NCBI RefSeq assembly: GCF_024586915.1
Contig: NZ_JANBVS010000005.1
Span: 124,001-188,000 of the forward strand
Length of the DNA stretch: 64,000 nucleotides
Reading direction: 5' to 3'
Origin: Bradyrhizobium sp. SRS-191
Lineage (GTDB): Bacteria > Pseudomonadota > Alphaproteobacteria > Rhizobiales > Xanthobacteraceae
The first letter of the stretch is position 1. Each line of letters starts with the position of its first letter. The position numbers were made by a program, and so were the translations under genes. This document shows, in pieces, positions 16,605-26,427 of the stretch. The notes beneath the pieces were generated by a model. That model was given only the letters and a program-made list of their open reading frames with translations. It was not told where the DNA came from and did no database searches.

Positions 16605-18185
16605 CTACCTGCCCTCCTTCATCATCGCCTCGGCCTCACCACGGAAGGCCTTCCGCGCATCGTCGCGGGAATAGAACATGTGTCCGCCGGGGTAGACCAC
16701 GAGCTTGACCCGCGGCGGCCGCGCGAACGCCGGCAACTGGTCGAGCAGAATCTTCGTGCCGTAGTACGGCGTGGCGAGATCGAACAGGCCATGGCCGACC
16801 AGGAGCTTCAGCCTGGGATCGAGCGCGAGGATCTGCCGCAACTCGCCGGTCGATTCCGGCGGGCTGATGCCGCGGCCGAAATCCCAGGACCGGTTCACCG
16901 CGCCGCTGAGCAGCTCGTAGGAGCCGTCGGGACGCCAGTTCAGCTTGCGCGTCGTCAGCTCGACGGCCGCGCTGGTCAAGGGCGCCGTGAGCACGTCGCC
17001 GGAGGGATCGGAACTGCGCGAGTGGCTCGAATCCGGATACGGGTCGATGCCGAGCACCGAGCCGTCATAGCGGCCGGTGACGCGGCCATTCTTGCGATCG
17101 AACTCGCGGCGAAATTCCGAGACGTCGAAACGGCCCGCAAGCCTGCGGCTGACCGACTGGTCGATGCCGGTCAGGTTCGCGACATTGTCGGCAAGCCGGT
17201 TCGTCGCCTCAGTATCTGCCTCGCCCTTGACGAGATCGAGCAGGAAGTCCCCGCTGGCGTAACGCTCGACATCGGCGAGATCGGCGCGCGTCACCGGGCC
17301 CTTCATCTGCTTGGCCACCGCCGCAAAGCTCGGCAGGCTCGCGACATATTGCAACAGGCTGGAGCCTGAATAGTCGCGGAAGTCCATCAGCGGCGAGAGC
17401 AGGATCAGTCCGCTGACGCCGACACCCTGATCCTGCTGCAGATTTTGCACGATCTTCGGTCCTCGAATGCCGCCATAGCTTTCAGCGGTGACGAATTTCG
17501 GCGAGGCCAGCCGGTCATTCTTCTCCAGCCAGCGGCTAACCACAAGCGACAGCGAGCGCACGTCACCATCGACCGAGAAGAAGCGCTTGCGGACATCGTC
17601 GCCGGTCGCGACGAAGCGGCTGTAGCCGGTGCCCACGGGATCGATGAAGACGAGATCGGTGAAGTCGAGCCAGGTGTCGGCATTCGGCAGCAGGTCGGGC
17701 TTCGACGACGGTGTGACGCTGGCTGCGTCAATCCCAATCCGCCACGGCCCCGCATTGCCGAGCTGCAGATAGGCGGAGGACGCGCCCGGTCCGCCATTGA
17801 AGAAGAAGGTGACGGGGCGGCTGGCGCGATCGGTGCCGTCGAGCTGATAGGACGTATAGGCGATATCGGCCTGCGGCTCGCCCTTGTCGTCGAACAGGCG
17901 GATCGAGCCGGCGGTCGCCGTGAACGACAAGGTCCGGCCGGGCAATTTGACCGTCTGGGTGGTGGTGGAGTCGACCGGCAGCTTGTGCTGCTCGGCCGTC
18001 GAGGCCGAGCCCGGCGGGGTCGCGGCGCGATTGCCCGCTGAGCCGGCACGAGCTCCGCTCGGTGCGGCATGCTCCTGCGCCGCCGGCGGGGCGTCCTGGG
18101 CCCGCGCCGCGGGTCCAGCGATCAGCGCAGTCAAGGCCAAGGCCACCAGACCGGAACGTCCGATGGACGACGTGAAACCTGCCAT
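16605..18185 (-). CDS. Secreted serine carboxypeptidase-like protein (peptidase S10)
   Basis: The 526-residue protein has a signal peptide cut near GPAARAQDAP, a low-complexity Ala/Ser linker, and the S10 alpha/beta-hydrolase domain. The oxyanion loop is FFFNGGPGASSAYLQL, the nucleophile Ser is in VTAESYGGIRGP, the catalytic Asp is near LLVGHGLFDLATP, and the His is in YPGGHMFY. S10 enzymes release C-terminal residues from peptides at acidic pH. ATG 18185 has a GGAG box and a good signal peptide; an ATG 51 bp upstream is less likely. It is convergent with the hydrolase gene, the REP-like palindrome lying between. Confidence 0.88.
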   Translation of the reverse strand: MAGFTSSIGRSGLVALALTALIAGPAARAQDAPPAAQEHAAPSGARAGSAGNRAATPPGSASTAEQHKLPVDSTTTQTVKLPGRTLSFTATAGSIRLFDDKGEPQADIAYTSYQLDGTDRASRPVTFFFNGGPGASSAYLQLGNAGPWRIGIDAASVTPSSKPDLLPNADTWLDFTDLVFIDPVGTGYSRFVATGDDVRKRFFSVDGDVRSLSLVVSRWLEKNDRLASPKFVTAESYGGIRGPKIVQNLQQDQGVGVSGLILLSPLMDFRDYSGSSLLQYVASLPSFAAVAKQMKGPVTRADLADVERYASGDFLLDLVKGEADTEATNRLADNVANLTGIDQSVSRRLAGRFDVSEFRREFDRKNGRVTGRYDGSVLGIDPYPDSSHSRSSDPSGDVLTAPLTSAAVELTTRKLNWRPDGSYELLSGAVNRSWDFGRGISPPESTGELRQILALDPRLKLLVGHGLFDLATPYYGTKILLDQLPAFARPPRVKLVVYPGGHMFYSRDDARKAFRGEAEAMMKEGR

Positions 18186-18404
18186 CAACTCACTCCCTCG
18201 ACCAAGTCCCGCACCAACCGTCGTCTTCAAACGCATGAACCGCGCTTGAGGACCAACCTCAACCAACTCTTCCGTGATCCAGGTCACACGGGGCCCGGTG
18301 CCTGTTCGGCCGACTTGTGTTATGGGCTCGAACCTCTCGATCCCGTCCAGCGTCCCAATCATGGGACAAAAGGCGCGCCGCCGGTTGCGATCACGGAGCT
18401 CATC

Positions 18405-19067
18405 ATGAAATACCCGACGTTCATCGTCGCGGCCCTGACCGGGCTCGCCGCACCGGTCTTTGCCGGACCGCCGGCTGCGCTGGTGGAGGATGTGCAGGGC
18501 GAGGTGTCCGGCGCAGAGCTGATGGACTATGTCGCGCCCGGCCAGGTGATCAAGCTCGGTCCCGACGGCGCCGTAGTCATGAGCTACCTGAAATCCTGCC
18601 GCCGCGAGACGGTCAACGGCACCGGCAGCGTCACCGTGGGCCCCTCCGAGAGCAAGGTCGAGGGAGCCGCGCTCAAGAGCGACATCGTCAATTGCGACGC
18701 CAGCCACGCGCAGGCGACGACGCGTGAGACCAGCGAGGTCGCAGCGACCATCGTGCGCAGCGTCGGGCCGGACAGCGCGCCGATCGCGCAGGCGGTGATC
18801 TATGGCGCGTCGCCGATCTTCGAGGCCAAGGGACGTGGCACCCTGGTCGTCGAGCGGCTCGACCAGCCCGGCGATCGCCAGGAGGTCGAGCTTTCCGGCC
18901 GGCAATACAAGGGACGGTTCTACGATTTCGCCGGCACCAGCCATCCGCTGACGCCCGGCGGCACCTATGTCGCAAGCTTCGGCCCCGCCCGTATCGTCTT
19001 CAAGGTCGACGCGCAGGCCAAGGCGGGTCCCGGCCCAGCGGTCGGGCGGCTGATCCGGCTCAACTGA
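18405..19067 (+). CDS. FecR-like periplasmic protein upstream of the adenylate cyclase
   Basis: The 220-residue protein has a signal peptide (cut near PVFAGPPA) and a beta-rich body beginning ALVEDVQGEVSGAELMDYVA, PGQVIKLGPDGAVVMSYLKS and VNGTGSVTVGP. This resembles the FecR/iron-dicitrate sensor fold often encoded beside CHASE2-domain cyclases. It ends 18 bp before the cyclase start, so the two form an operon, and it may act as its periplasmic sensing partner. No ligand can be named. Confidence 0.7.
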   Translation: MKYPTFIVAALTGLAAPVFAGPPAALVEDVQGEVSGAELMDYVAPGQVIKLGPDGAVVMSYLKSCRRETVNGTGSVTVGPSESKVEGAALKSDIVNCDASHAQATTRETSEVAATIVRSVGPDSAPIAQAVIYGASPIFEAKGRGTLVVERLDQPGDRQEVELSGRQYKGRFYDFAGTSHPLTPGGTYVASFGPARIVFKVDAQAKAGPGPAVGRLIRLN

Positions 19068-19085
19068 AGCTGAAAGCGGTCATCG

Positions 19086-21233
19086 GTGGCGATCGGACGC
19101 CGGACGCGCGACGCGCTTGCCGTCATCGCCATCGCATTGGCGTGCGCGGGCCTGTTCGTCTCGCCCGCCTTCGAGCGCGGCCGCGGGCTGTCGCTCGACG
19201 CCTTGACATGGCTGCGCTTCGAGGCGTTCGGCAATCGCCATGACGCTGCGACGAGTCCCGCGGTCGTGATCGCGATCGATGAGGAGAGCTATCAGGCGCC
19301 GCCCTTCAAGGGCGCCCCGCTCCTGACCTGGACCGGCGAGATCGGCCGCGTGCTGACCGCCGTGCTCGACGGCGGCGCCAAGGTGGTCGGCTTCGACATG
19401 GTGTTTCAGACCTCGATCGAGCAGTCGGAGATTCCCCTCGGCGATTCCACGCTGGGCGAGAAGACGCGCGGTTTCGATCGCGACTTCCTGCGCGCGCTGG
19501 CCGCCGCGGCCGCCGGCGGCAAGGTGGTGCTGGGCGAGATCTTCGGCGAGCCGCCGATCCTGCCCGCGCCGGGCCAGCGCATCGCGGTGCGCCAGCAGCA
19601 GAACCTGAGGCCGCTCAATACCTATACCGACAGCGACGACGTGGTGCGCCGTCATCCGCTGACGCTCAGCGCAGACGGCAAGATCATTCCGAGCATGGCG
19701 CTGGAGCTCGCCGCGCGCGCGACCGGCACGGCGCCCGCCATCGCCGCTGACGGCGTTGCCCTCGGCGACTACGCGATTCCCGGTCGGGTGCCGGGCACGA
19801 TGACGTTGAATTTCGCCGGCGGCGCCGACGACATTCCCACCTATTCCTTCGCAGACCTGCGCGCCTGCGCGCTCAAGGGAGACAAGGACTATTTCCGCCG
19901 CGAGTTCAGCGGCAAGGCCGTCCTGATCGGCACCGTCGGGATCGAAGACCGGCGCGTGACCTCGAAGCGCTTCGCGACGCGGGCGGAGGGCGCGCGGCGG
20001 CCGCGCTGCGTGCTCGGCGAGCGCAGGGTCGCCGAGACCTTCGCCCGCAGCACCATTGCCGGCGTCTATATCCATGCCACGGCGGTGAACAATCTGGTGA
20101 GGCAGGAGGCCGCCGTGGAATTGAGCCGGCCCGCGATCTTTGCGATCGCGCTCGCCATGGCGCTGCTGGCCGCCCTGCTCGCGCGGCTGCTGCGACCGAC
20201 CATTGCCGCAGCAATCCTCGCGCTGCTCGCGGTTCTCTACATCGGACTGGCCAGCGCCCTCTTCAACCGCGCCCTTGCGTTGCCCCTCGGCGAACCGCTG
20301 GCCGCCGGCATGCTCGCGCTCGCCGCAACCACCGGCTATCGCTTCATGGTCACCGACAAGGACCGCAGGCTGCTGCAGAAGAGCTTCGCCTACTACCTCG
20401 CACCGCGCGAGATCGACCGCATGCTGGCCTCGCGCCGGCTGCCGCAGCTCGGCGGCGAGACCCGCGAGGTCACCGTCTTCTTCTCGGACATCGAAGGTTT
20501 TTCGCGCATCGCCGAACAGATGTCGCCGGAGCAATTGATGGCGCTGACCAACGAATATCTGTCGGCGATGACTGATGTCATCGAGGCCCATGACGGCTAT
20601 GTCGACAAATATATCGGCGATTCCGTCGTCGCCGTGTTCGGCGCCCCGCTCGACGATCCCGATCATGCCAAGAGCGCGGCCCATGCGGCGCTCGATTGCA
20701 AGGCGAAGCTTGCCGAGCTCAATCGCACCTCGAGCGCTTTTCAGGGCATCAAGGTGGCGCAGCGGATCGGCATCAACAGCGGCGCCGCGCTGGTCGGCAA
20801 TTTCGGCTCGCAGCGGCGCTTCAACTACTCGGTCATGAGCGATGCCGTGAACGTGGCCTCGCGGCTCGAAGGCGCCAACAAGTTCTATGGCACCACGATC
20901 ATCGCGTCCGAAAGCACGCGCTCGCTGGCCGGCGACGCCTTCGCCTGGCGCGAGCTCGACACCGTCAGAGTCAAGGGCCGCGAGCAATCGCTGACCATCT
21001 ACGAGCTGCATGGCCGCACCGCCGAGCTGTCGCCGCAGGAACAGACCCTGCTCTCCGGCTACGCCACGGGTCTCGCGCACTGGCGCGCCGGCGAGCTGGC
21101 TCAGGCGGCCGAGCGCTTCGCGGCCGGCGCCGATGACGATCGCCCGAGCGCCCTGTTCGCCGCGCGCGTCACCGCGACCACGCCGAACGGTGCCACCGCC
21201 TGGGACCCGGTACGCACGTTGCAGGAAAAATGA
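19086..21233 (+). CDS. CHASE2-domain class III adenylate cyclase
   Basis: The 715-residue membrane enzyme makes cyclic AMP from ATP. An N-terminal membrane helix is followed by a periplasmic CHASE2 sensor (~residues 35-340), a cluster of helices (~345-415), and the class III catalytic domain from VTVFFSDIEGFSRIAEQM. The metal Asp residues are in FFSDIEGF and GDSVVAVFG. The adenine-selecting Lys/Asp are in YVDKYIGDS and YSVMSDAVNVASRLEG, and the transition-state Asn/Arg pair is in NVASR, so it should be active and ATP-specific. The start is GTG 19086, 18 bp after the FecR-like gene. Confidence 0.92.
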   Translation: MAIGRRTRDALAVIAIALACAGLFVSPAFERGRGLSLDALTWLRFEAFGNRHDAATSPAVVIAIDEESYQAPPFKGAPLLTWTGEIGRVLTAVLDGGAKVVGFDMVFQTSIEQSEIPLGDSTLGEKTRGFDRDFLRALAAAAAGGKVVLGEIFGEPPILPAPGQRIAVRQQQNLRPLNTYTDSDDVVRRHPLTLSADGKIIPSMALELAARATGTAPAIAADGVALGDYAIPGRVPGTMTLNFAGGADDIPTYSFADLRACALKGDKDYFRREFSGKAVLIGTVGIEDRRVTSKRFATRAEGARRPRCVLGERRVAETFARSTIAGVYIHATAVNNLVRQEAAVELSRPAIFAIALAMALLAALLARLLRPTIAAAILALLAVLYIGLASALFNRALALPLGEPLAAGMLALAATTGYRFMVTDKDRRLLQKSFAYYLAPREIDRMLASRRLPQLGGETREVTVFFSDIEGFSRIAEQMSPEQLMALTNEYLSAMTDVIEAHDGYVDKYIGDSVVAVFGAPLDDPDHAKSAAHAALDCKAKLAELNRTSSAFQGIKVAQRIGINSGAALVGNFGSQRRFNYSVMSDAVNVASRLEGANKFYGTTIIASESTRSLAGDAFAWRELDTVRVKGREQSLTIYELHGRTAELSPQEQTLLSGYATGLAHWRAGELAQAAERFAAGADDDRPSALFAARVTATTPNGATAWDPVRTLQEK

Positions 21234-21437
21234 CGCGGCGATGACGCTGCCCTCGTCCGCAACCGCGGCAATGACCCGTCGCGAAGGCTGCGTGGTGCGC
21301 CCCATTTCCGGGCGGGATCGGCCCTCATACCGGCCCCATTGGCCCCGCATACCGGCCGCGATGGACAAGCACGGCCAAGGTCGGCTAGACGACACGGCGC
21401 CTTCAACCGGCCAACGACCAGCGAGCCCGATCGACGC

Positions 21438-22217
21438 ATGACCACGTCCAAGCGATATGAGCGGATCGCCTTCGTCGCGAGTCCAAGTGCCGAGGCACAG
21501 GCTGCGCTGACGCAGCTCTCCGCGCTCTATGGCAACGCCGATCCGGATCTGGCCGATGTCGTCGTCGCCCTCGGCGGCGACGGCCTGATGCTGCAGACGC
21601 TGCACGACCACATGCGCTCGGGCAAGCCGATCTACGGCATGCATCGCGGCACCGTCGGCTTCCTGATGAACGAGTTCTCGACCATCGACCTGCATGGCCG
21701 GCTCGAGGCGGCGCAGGAATCGGTCATCCATCCGCTGTTGATGCGGGCGACCGACGCCAACGGCGTCGTGCACATCCATCACGCCATCAACGAGGTCTAT
21801 CTGTTCCGCCAGACCGCGCAGACCGCGCGGCTGCGCATCCTGATCGACGAGCGCGAGCGCATGCCCGAGCTGATCGCCGACGGCGTGCTGGTGGCGACGC
21901 CCGCGGGATCGACCGCGTACAATCTCTCGGTGCAGGGTCCGATCCTTCCGATCAACGCCGCGCTGCTGGCGCTGACCCCGATCAGCGCGTTCCGCCCGCG
22001 GCGCTGGCGCGGCGCCCTGCTCCCGAATACGGCCTATGTCATCATCGAGGTGCTCGAAGGCGACAAGCGGCCGGTGGCGGCGGTGGCCGACCACGACGAG
22101 GTCCGCAACGTCCAGCGGGTCGAGGTGCTCTCCGACAAGACGATCTCGATGCGGATGCTGTTCGACGCCGGCCACAGCCTGGAAGAGCGCATCCTCAGCG
22201 AGCAGTTCGGCTACTGA
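21438..22217 (+). CDS. nadK: NAD kinase
   Basis: The 259-residue enzyme phosphorylates NAD to NADP with ATP or polyphosphate. The diagnostic motif GGDG is in [15 protein letters not shown], followed by [17 protein letters not shown]. The NAD-binding region [17 protein letters not shown] and the Gly-rich [18 protein letters not shown] motif are intact. Length matches the short prokaryotic form. ATG 21438 gives a normal N-terminus ([15 protein letters not shown]). It is 204 bp after the cyclase gene and followed by the receiver gene, all on the same strand. Confidence 0.95.
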   Translation: MTTSKRYERIAFVASPSAEAQAALTQLSALYGNADPDLADVVVALGGDGLMLQTLHDHMRSGKPIYGMHRGTVGFLMNEFSTIDLHGRLEAAQESVIHPLLMRATDANGVVHIHHAINEVYLFRQTAQTARLRILIDERERMPELIADGVLVATPAGSTAYNLSVQGPILPINAALLALTPISAFRPRRWRGALLPNTAYVIIEVLEGDKRPVAAVADHDEVRNVQRVEVLSDKTISMRMLFDAGHSLEERILSEQFGY

Positions 22218-22331
22218 TTGCAGCGGTTTTCGCGGGCGCGCGGCCGCCCCGCAACGCTTTGTTAACCCGGTGCTCCCTATGGTTAATGCGCGTTGACCAC
22301 CTTCATTGGTGATGCCTTCAGGCCGGCCCAA

Positions 22332-22877
22332 ATGTACCGCATCGACTTCAACAAGCTGCGTTTCCTCGTCTGCGACGACAACCCGCACATGCGGCGCATC
22401 CTGCGCACGCTGCTGCATTCGTTCGGCGCACGCGAGGTCAACGAGGCCGAGGACGGCGCGACCGCGCTCGAAATGTACACGCATTTCTCGCCCGATATCG
22501 TCATCACCGACTGGGCGATGCCGATCTTCGATGGGCTCGAACTCGCGCAGATGATCCGCCAGCCGGAAGCGAAGGGCAATCCTTACGCGCCGATCATCAT
22601 GCTGACAGGTCACTCCGAAAAGCGCCGCGTCACCGTCGCGCGCGATGCCGGCGTCACCGAGTTTCTCGCCAAGCCGATCTCGGCCAAGGGCCTGTATCAG
22701 CGCATCCTCAACGTGGTCGCCAATCCCCGTCCCTTCATCAAGACCAAGACCTATTTCGGTCCGGATCGGCGCCGTAACACCAACACCGCCTATATCGGCC
22801 CCGAGCGCCGGATCGGCGGCGAGGCGGAAATCTTCCAGCAGCCGTCACTTCTGGATAAAGCCCGCTCCGCAGTTTAG
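22332..22877 (+). CDS. CheY-like response regulator with short C-terminal extension
   Basis: The 181-residue protein is a receiver domain plus a ~55-residue tail. The acidic pocket is LVCDDN, the phospho-acceptor Asp is in DIVITDWAMPIFDG, and the switch Thr and Lys are in IIMLTGHSEK and EFLAKPISAKGL. The tail has an Arg-rich stretch, TYFGPDRRRNTNTAYIGPER, and no output DNA-binding domain. ATG 22332 is preferred to an upstream TTG. The Hpt gene follows 111 bp later, suggesting phosphotransfer between the two; no histidine kinase is encoded nearby. Confidence 0.88.
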   Translation: MYRIDFNKLRFLVCDDNPHMRRILRTLLHSFGAREVNEAEDGATALEMYTHFSPDIVITDWAMPIFDGLELAQMIRQPEAKGNPYAPIIMLTGHSEKRRVTVARDAGVTEFLAKPISAKGLYQRILNVVANPRPFIKTKTYFGPDRRRNTNTAYIGPERRIGGEAEIFQQPSLLDKARSAV

Positions 22878-22988
22878 CGGCGCAGCAGTGAGCACCTGTT
22901 AACGCCGTCCCGGAATCGGTGCACAGCCCGTCCGGTCCATCGGCTATGAATCAGATTGCGTTGGTCGGCATCACCTGAGGATATCGAG

Positions 22989-23573
22989 ATGGCGAAAGAC
23001 AAGGCCCCGGCAATCCAGGTCAAGACCTACGCCTCGCATCATGTGATCACCCAGCCCAATCCGCTGAAGAAGGTGCTGCGGCGCACCGACGAGGAGGATC
23101 TGGACGATCCTGTTGCGCGCGCGGAAGCCGCGCTGGCCGGTCTGTCCGGCGAGTTCAAATCATGGATGGACAGCGAAGCCGAACGCCTGTCGAAGGCCTA
23201 CGCCGCCGTGCGCAAGACCCACTTCGATGATGACGCCTGCGAGGAGATGTTCCGCGCGGCCCACGACATCAAGGGCGATGCGGCCACGTTCGGCTATCCC
23301 GCCGCCGCCGAGGTTGCCGACAGCCTGTGCCGGATCATCGAGCATGCGCCGGACCTGGACAAGGTCCCCGCCGAGCTGTTCGACCATCACGTCAACGCCA
23401 TCCTGGCGATCGTGCATGATCACACCAAGTACCACAGCCCGACTGTCGCCGCCGAGCTGAGCCGTCGCCTGCGCCGCGTGGCGGATGACTATTTGATCCA
23501 GGTGAACCGCAACCGTCCGGAGCATCTGGAAGCGATCCTGGCGCCGAGCCTCGTGCCGAGCGATCAGCCGTAA
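22989..23573 (+). CDS. Hpt-domain phosphotransfer protein
   Basis: The 194-residue cytoplasmic protein carries an Hpt helix bundle in its second half. The phosphorylatable His sits in FRAAHDIKGDAATFGYPAAA, a perfect HxxKG...G signature, followed by EVADSLCRIIEHAPDLDKVP. The N-terminal ~60 residues (MAKDKAPAIQVKTYASHH) are specific to this protein. ATG 22989 was chosen because the upstream extension is not helical. Next to a stand-alone receiver, it likely relays phosphate from an unlinked hybrid kinase. Confidence 0.88.
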   Translation: MAKDKAPAIQVKTYASHHVITQPNPLKKVLRRTDEEDLDDPVARAEAALAGLSGEFKSWMDSEAERLSKAYAAVRKTHFDDDACEEMFRAAHDIKGDAATFGYPAAAEVADSLCRIIEHAPDLDKVPAELFDHHVNAILAIVHDHTKYHSPTVAAELSRRLRRVADDYLIQVNRNRPEHLEAILAPSLVPSDQP

Positions 23574-23653
23574 TCGCTCACGGTCGGGTTCTGCGGCAAG
23601 CTGCCTGCGAGCAAGGCGCGCGCAAGAAAATCTAGGCGCGTTCTCTCTCACCT

Positions 23654-23803
23654 GTCATTGCGGGGCGCGCGTAGCACGAGCCCGGAATCCATAGCCACGG
23701 GATGCAATGAGGCGCGAGATGGCGGCGGCGCTTGCCTTCGCCACATAACCGCTCGGGGTTATGGATTCCGGGCTCATCGCTGCGCGATGGCCCGGAATGA
23801 CGT
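23654..23803. repeat. Large imperfect intergenic palindrome
   Basis: A perfect 16-bp inner pair (GAGCCCGGAATCCATA and its complement at 23760-23775) sits inside an outer pair beginning GTCATTGCGG and ending CCCGGAATGAC. It fills the gap between the convergent Hpt and DUF2336 genes. The CCCGGAATCCATA type is common in Bradyrhizobium intergenic DNA as I remember it. Confidence 0.75.
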
Positions 23804-23861
23804 GGACAGAGATGGGTAGCCTCACACACAGGTGGGGGTGCGGATGAACCGTAAGCCCGGC

Positions 23862-25037
23862 CTACGCCGCGATCAGCCCGAACTCCAGCCCGGCCACGAA
23901 ATCCTCGGCCATCACCTCGTCGCAGAACTCGCGGGCTTCGTCGCGGGCGGATTCGGTGGCGAACCTGCGGAGCAGGATCAGCAGCGGCTCGGCCGCATCG
24001 CGATCGGTCGCGCAATGGGTCAGCACGCGTTCCACCATCTTGCGGCGCAGGATGGCCGCGCCGCTCAGCGTGTCGGCAAAGCCGTTCTCGCGGCAGACCT
24101 CCAGCGCAATGGCGAAGGCCTCGAAGGTGGTGTCGGGGATGCCCGCCTTGCGCAGCAATCCTTGCAGGCTGGCGCGGCCACGCTCGTTGAGGAGCGAGGA
24201 GACGCGCGCGCGCGGCATGTCGGCGAGCTCCGACAGCGCGATCTCGAACAACTCGATATTGCCGGAGAGCAGCGCGCGCAGGATGAGCCCGGCAGTGAGT
24301 TGCGACGTCACGCGGAGATGCTGGACGAGACCGCGCAGCTCCTCGCCGCGCGTGCGTGAGGCGATGGTGATGGTCGAACGGTCGCGCGCTTCGCTGGTGA
24401 TGCGCCCGGCCCGGTCGGCGCTGAGCCAGTTCCTGGCGACCACGAACTGCGCCAGCGTCTCGGAGAGTTTGTCGACCAGCGCCGCACGGGTTGCGGCCGG
24501 AAGATCGTCGAGCACCAGCATCGCTTCGCGGATGGCGGCGAGATGGCCGTGGCGTTCGACGATGCGATCCCAGGAGAATGGCGGGAGCTCGGCATAGGCG
24601 TTCTCGATCAGCTCGAGCGCCGCCGCGGCGCTGCCGACCTCGGCGATTGCCGCGCAGACCGGCGCCGGCAGGCCGATGCGCCGGGCGATGGCGCATTGTG
24701 TTTCGGAATTGCCGGTCGCGACGATGTCGACGAGGTCGGCATCGATCAGCAGCGGCGAGTGTTCGAGGATGATCGCGGCCACCGAAGGCTGGTCGGTCGC
24801 GAGCGCCTGGACGATGGCGGCCGGCGCATCCTCGCTGCGGGCGAACACCTCCGCCATGGCCTGCCGCACCAGCGGCGACGGATCATCCAGCAGCATGAGC
24901 AGCGCGCCCTCGGCGGCGCCGCGATCCTCATCCGAGAGATCCGACAACAACCACGCCCGCGCGAGAGCCCTGGTGGCCTCTGCCCGCTCACCGGCGGGCG
25001 CGGTTCTGACCCAACTGAGAAACTGCCGAACGATCAT
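23862..25037 (-). CDS. DUF2336-domain protein
   Basis: The 391-residue soluble, mostly helical protein matches DUF2336: LSDEDRGAAEGALLMLLDDP, SPLVRQAMAEVFARSEDAP, VAAIILEHSPLLIDADLVDI, IASRTRGEELRGLVQHLRV and LTAGLILRALLSGNIELFE. The family is found almost only in alphaproteobacteria, is HEAT-like and has no established activity. It faces a receiver/Hpt cassette, which may hint at a signalling role. The upstream region is unusually AT-rich and holds a near-CtrA motif, TTAA-N7-TTCA, at about 25111. Confidence 0.88.
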   Translation of the reverse strand: MIVRQFLSWVRTAPAGERAEATRALARAWLLSDLSDEDRGAAEGALLMLLDDPSPLVRQAMAEVFARSEDAPAAIVQALATDQPSVAAIILEHSPLLIDADLVDIVATGNSETQCAIARRIGLPAPVCAAIAEVGSAAAALELIENAYAELPPFSWDRIVERHGHLAAIREAMLVLDDLPAATRAALVDKLSETLAQFVVARNWLSADRAGRITSEARDRSTITIASRTRGEELRGLVQHLRVTSQLTAGLILRALLSGNIELFEIALSELADMPRARVSSLLNERGRASLQGLLRKAGIPDTTFEAFAIALEVCRENGFADTLSGAAILRRKMVERVLTHCATDRDAAEPLLILLRRFATESARDEAREFCDEVMAEDFVAGLEFGLIAA

Positions 25038-25322
25038 GGTCTTTCCGGCTTACGCAACTTGCAAACAAGGCCACGAGGGCCTCAACACCACCGAAAATAA
25101 ACCACGACGCTTAACAAAGCGTTCACCATAAGTGGCTGGTTTTGTTGATGTTTTATTAAGCCGGGAGGCTTTTACTATACTATGATACCTCAGATTGGCT
25201 GATTTAGCCGTAATCCGACGGGCAAAACGCAGCCTTCGCCTTCCGCGGGAAGAGCGGCTAAGCAATTAAAAATTTGTCGATTGGAGGAATCGCGGGTCCG
25301 GATTGGCCCCGCCGGAGGGAGA

Positions 25323-26351
25323 TCAGCCCGAGAACGTTCCGTTGCGATCGCTGAACAGGTCGAGCCTGCGCTGACCCGAACCGTTGCCGGCGTTGCCGCC
25401 GTCGCCATCACTGGAGCTGGCGCTGGCCGCCGGCGAGCGGCCCCACAAGTCGCGGACATCCGACGACACGGCTTGGCTGGACTGGCCGTCGACCTGGAAG
25501 AGCGAGCGGAACATCGGATCCGCGGGCCGGCTCGCCGCCGATGCGTCGGCTGTCCGGGCGGATGCGGCCTGCGCTCCCCGCACATCCGGGAACATCGACA
25601 GGAAGGTCGCGGTGTCAGTGGTCGGCAACGCACCGCCGCCGGCCGCATTGGCCGCGACGTTGCTGCCGGTGCCATAGAGGGCGAGCGCGCCGCGCGTCGC
25701 TGAGGAGTTGGCCGCCCCGGCATAGCGGCTGGTCAGCACCGAATAGACCTGCGAGACGCTGCGCGCCTGGCCGTCACGATCATAGAAGATCGGACGGTTG
25801 GCGGCGGCGGCACTTGGGAAGATCGCTGCGGCGGAGGCATTCGGTGTGTTCTGGGCGCTGGTGATCAGCTTCGCCGCCCCGCCCGCACCCATAAAGTGCG
25901 CCATATAGAGTTCGGCGTCGGTCGGCCGGCGACCGATCATGCCGGTCAGCTGGAAGCTGTTGGACTGGGTGAGCGCCGCGGCCATGGCGGAGGACGCCTG
26001 CGGGTCGTCGCGCAGCTTCATGATCGCCTGCCGCATGCCGGGATCGTTGACGGTGTACTCGCCCGAGGAGGTCCGCGTGATCGCGTCGGCATATTGGCCA
26101 TAGCCGAGATCGGCACCGGCCTGCTTCACAGTGCCGAGCCAGGTCTGGTCGATGAACTGATAAAGTCCGCGCGCCGAGGACGTCGATGCGCCGGCGCTCG
26201 GATTGAAGTCCGACTCCATCTTCGCCGTCGACAGCAGATATTCGAAGCTGGTCCCGACCGTATCCGCCGCCTGCTTGATCGCGCCGGCGACCTTTGCCCG
26301 GACGCCGTCGAGAAGCCCGGTGGGCGAGGAATTGGATGCGTCGACCGACAT
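25323..26351 (-). CDS. Lytic-transglycosylase-like muramidase, probably surface or flagellar-associated
   Basis: The 342-residue protein has a lysozyme-like domain at about residues 30-190. The catalytic-type Glu is in YLLSTAKMESDFNPSAGA, followed by SARGLYQFIDQTWLGTVK, the classic S-GL-Q-F transglycosylase pattern, and later TDAELYMAHFMGAGGAAKLI. The second half is Ala/Ser/Gly-rich and low in structure, ending in LDLFSDRNGTFSG. There is no standard signal peptide from ATG 26351, as in muramidases delivered by flagellar or other export routes. A perfect CtrA-type box lies 77 bp upstream. Confidence 0.85.
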   Translation of the reverse strand: MSVDASNSSPTGLLDGVRAKVAGAIKQAADTVGTSFEYLLSTAKMESDFNPSAGASTSSARGLYQFIDQTWLGTVKQAGADLGYGQYADAITRTSSGEYTVNDPGMRQAIMKLRDDPQASSAMAAALTQSNSFQLTGMIGRRPTDAELYMAHFMGAGGAAKLITSAQNTPNASAAAIFPSAAAANRPIFYDRDGQARSVSQVYSVLTSRYAGAANSSATRGALALYGTGSNVAANAAGGGALPTTDTATFLSMFPDVRGAQAASARTADASAASRPADPMFRSLFQVDGQSSQAVSSDVRDLWGRSPAASASSSDGDGGNAGNGSGQRRLDLFSDRNGTFSG

Positions 26352-26427
26352 GAGAAGACCCGCTGTTTGCAGATTCGCTGGCAGACAAACGCGCCGGGGA
26401 ACGTCGGGCAAAATGCGATCGGTATGG

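Noticed and set aside
19080..22613. 1,177-codon minus-strand frame opposite the cyclase, NAD kinase and receiver genes
   Set aside because: It spans three well-identified plus-strand genes and has shadow-type composition.
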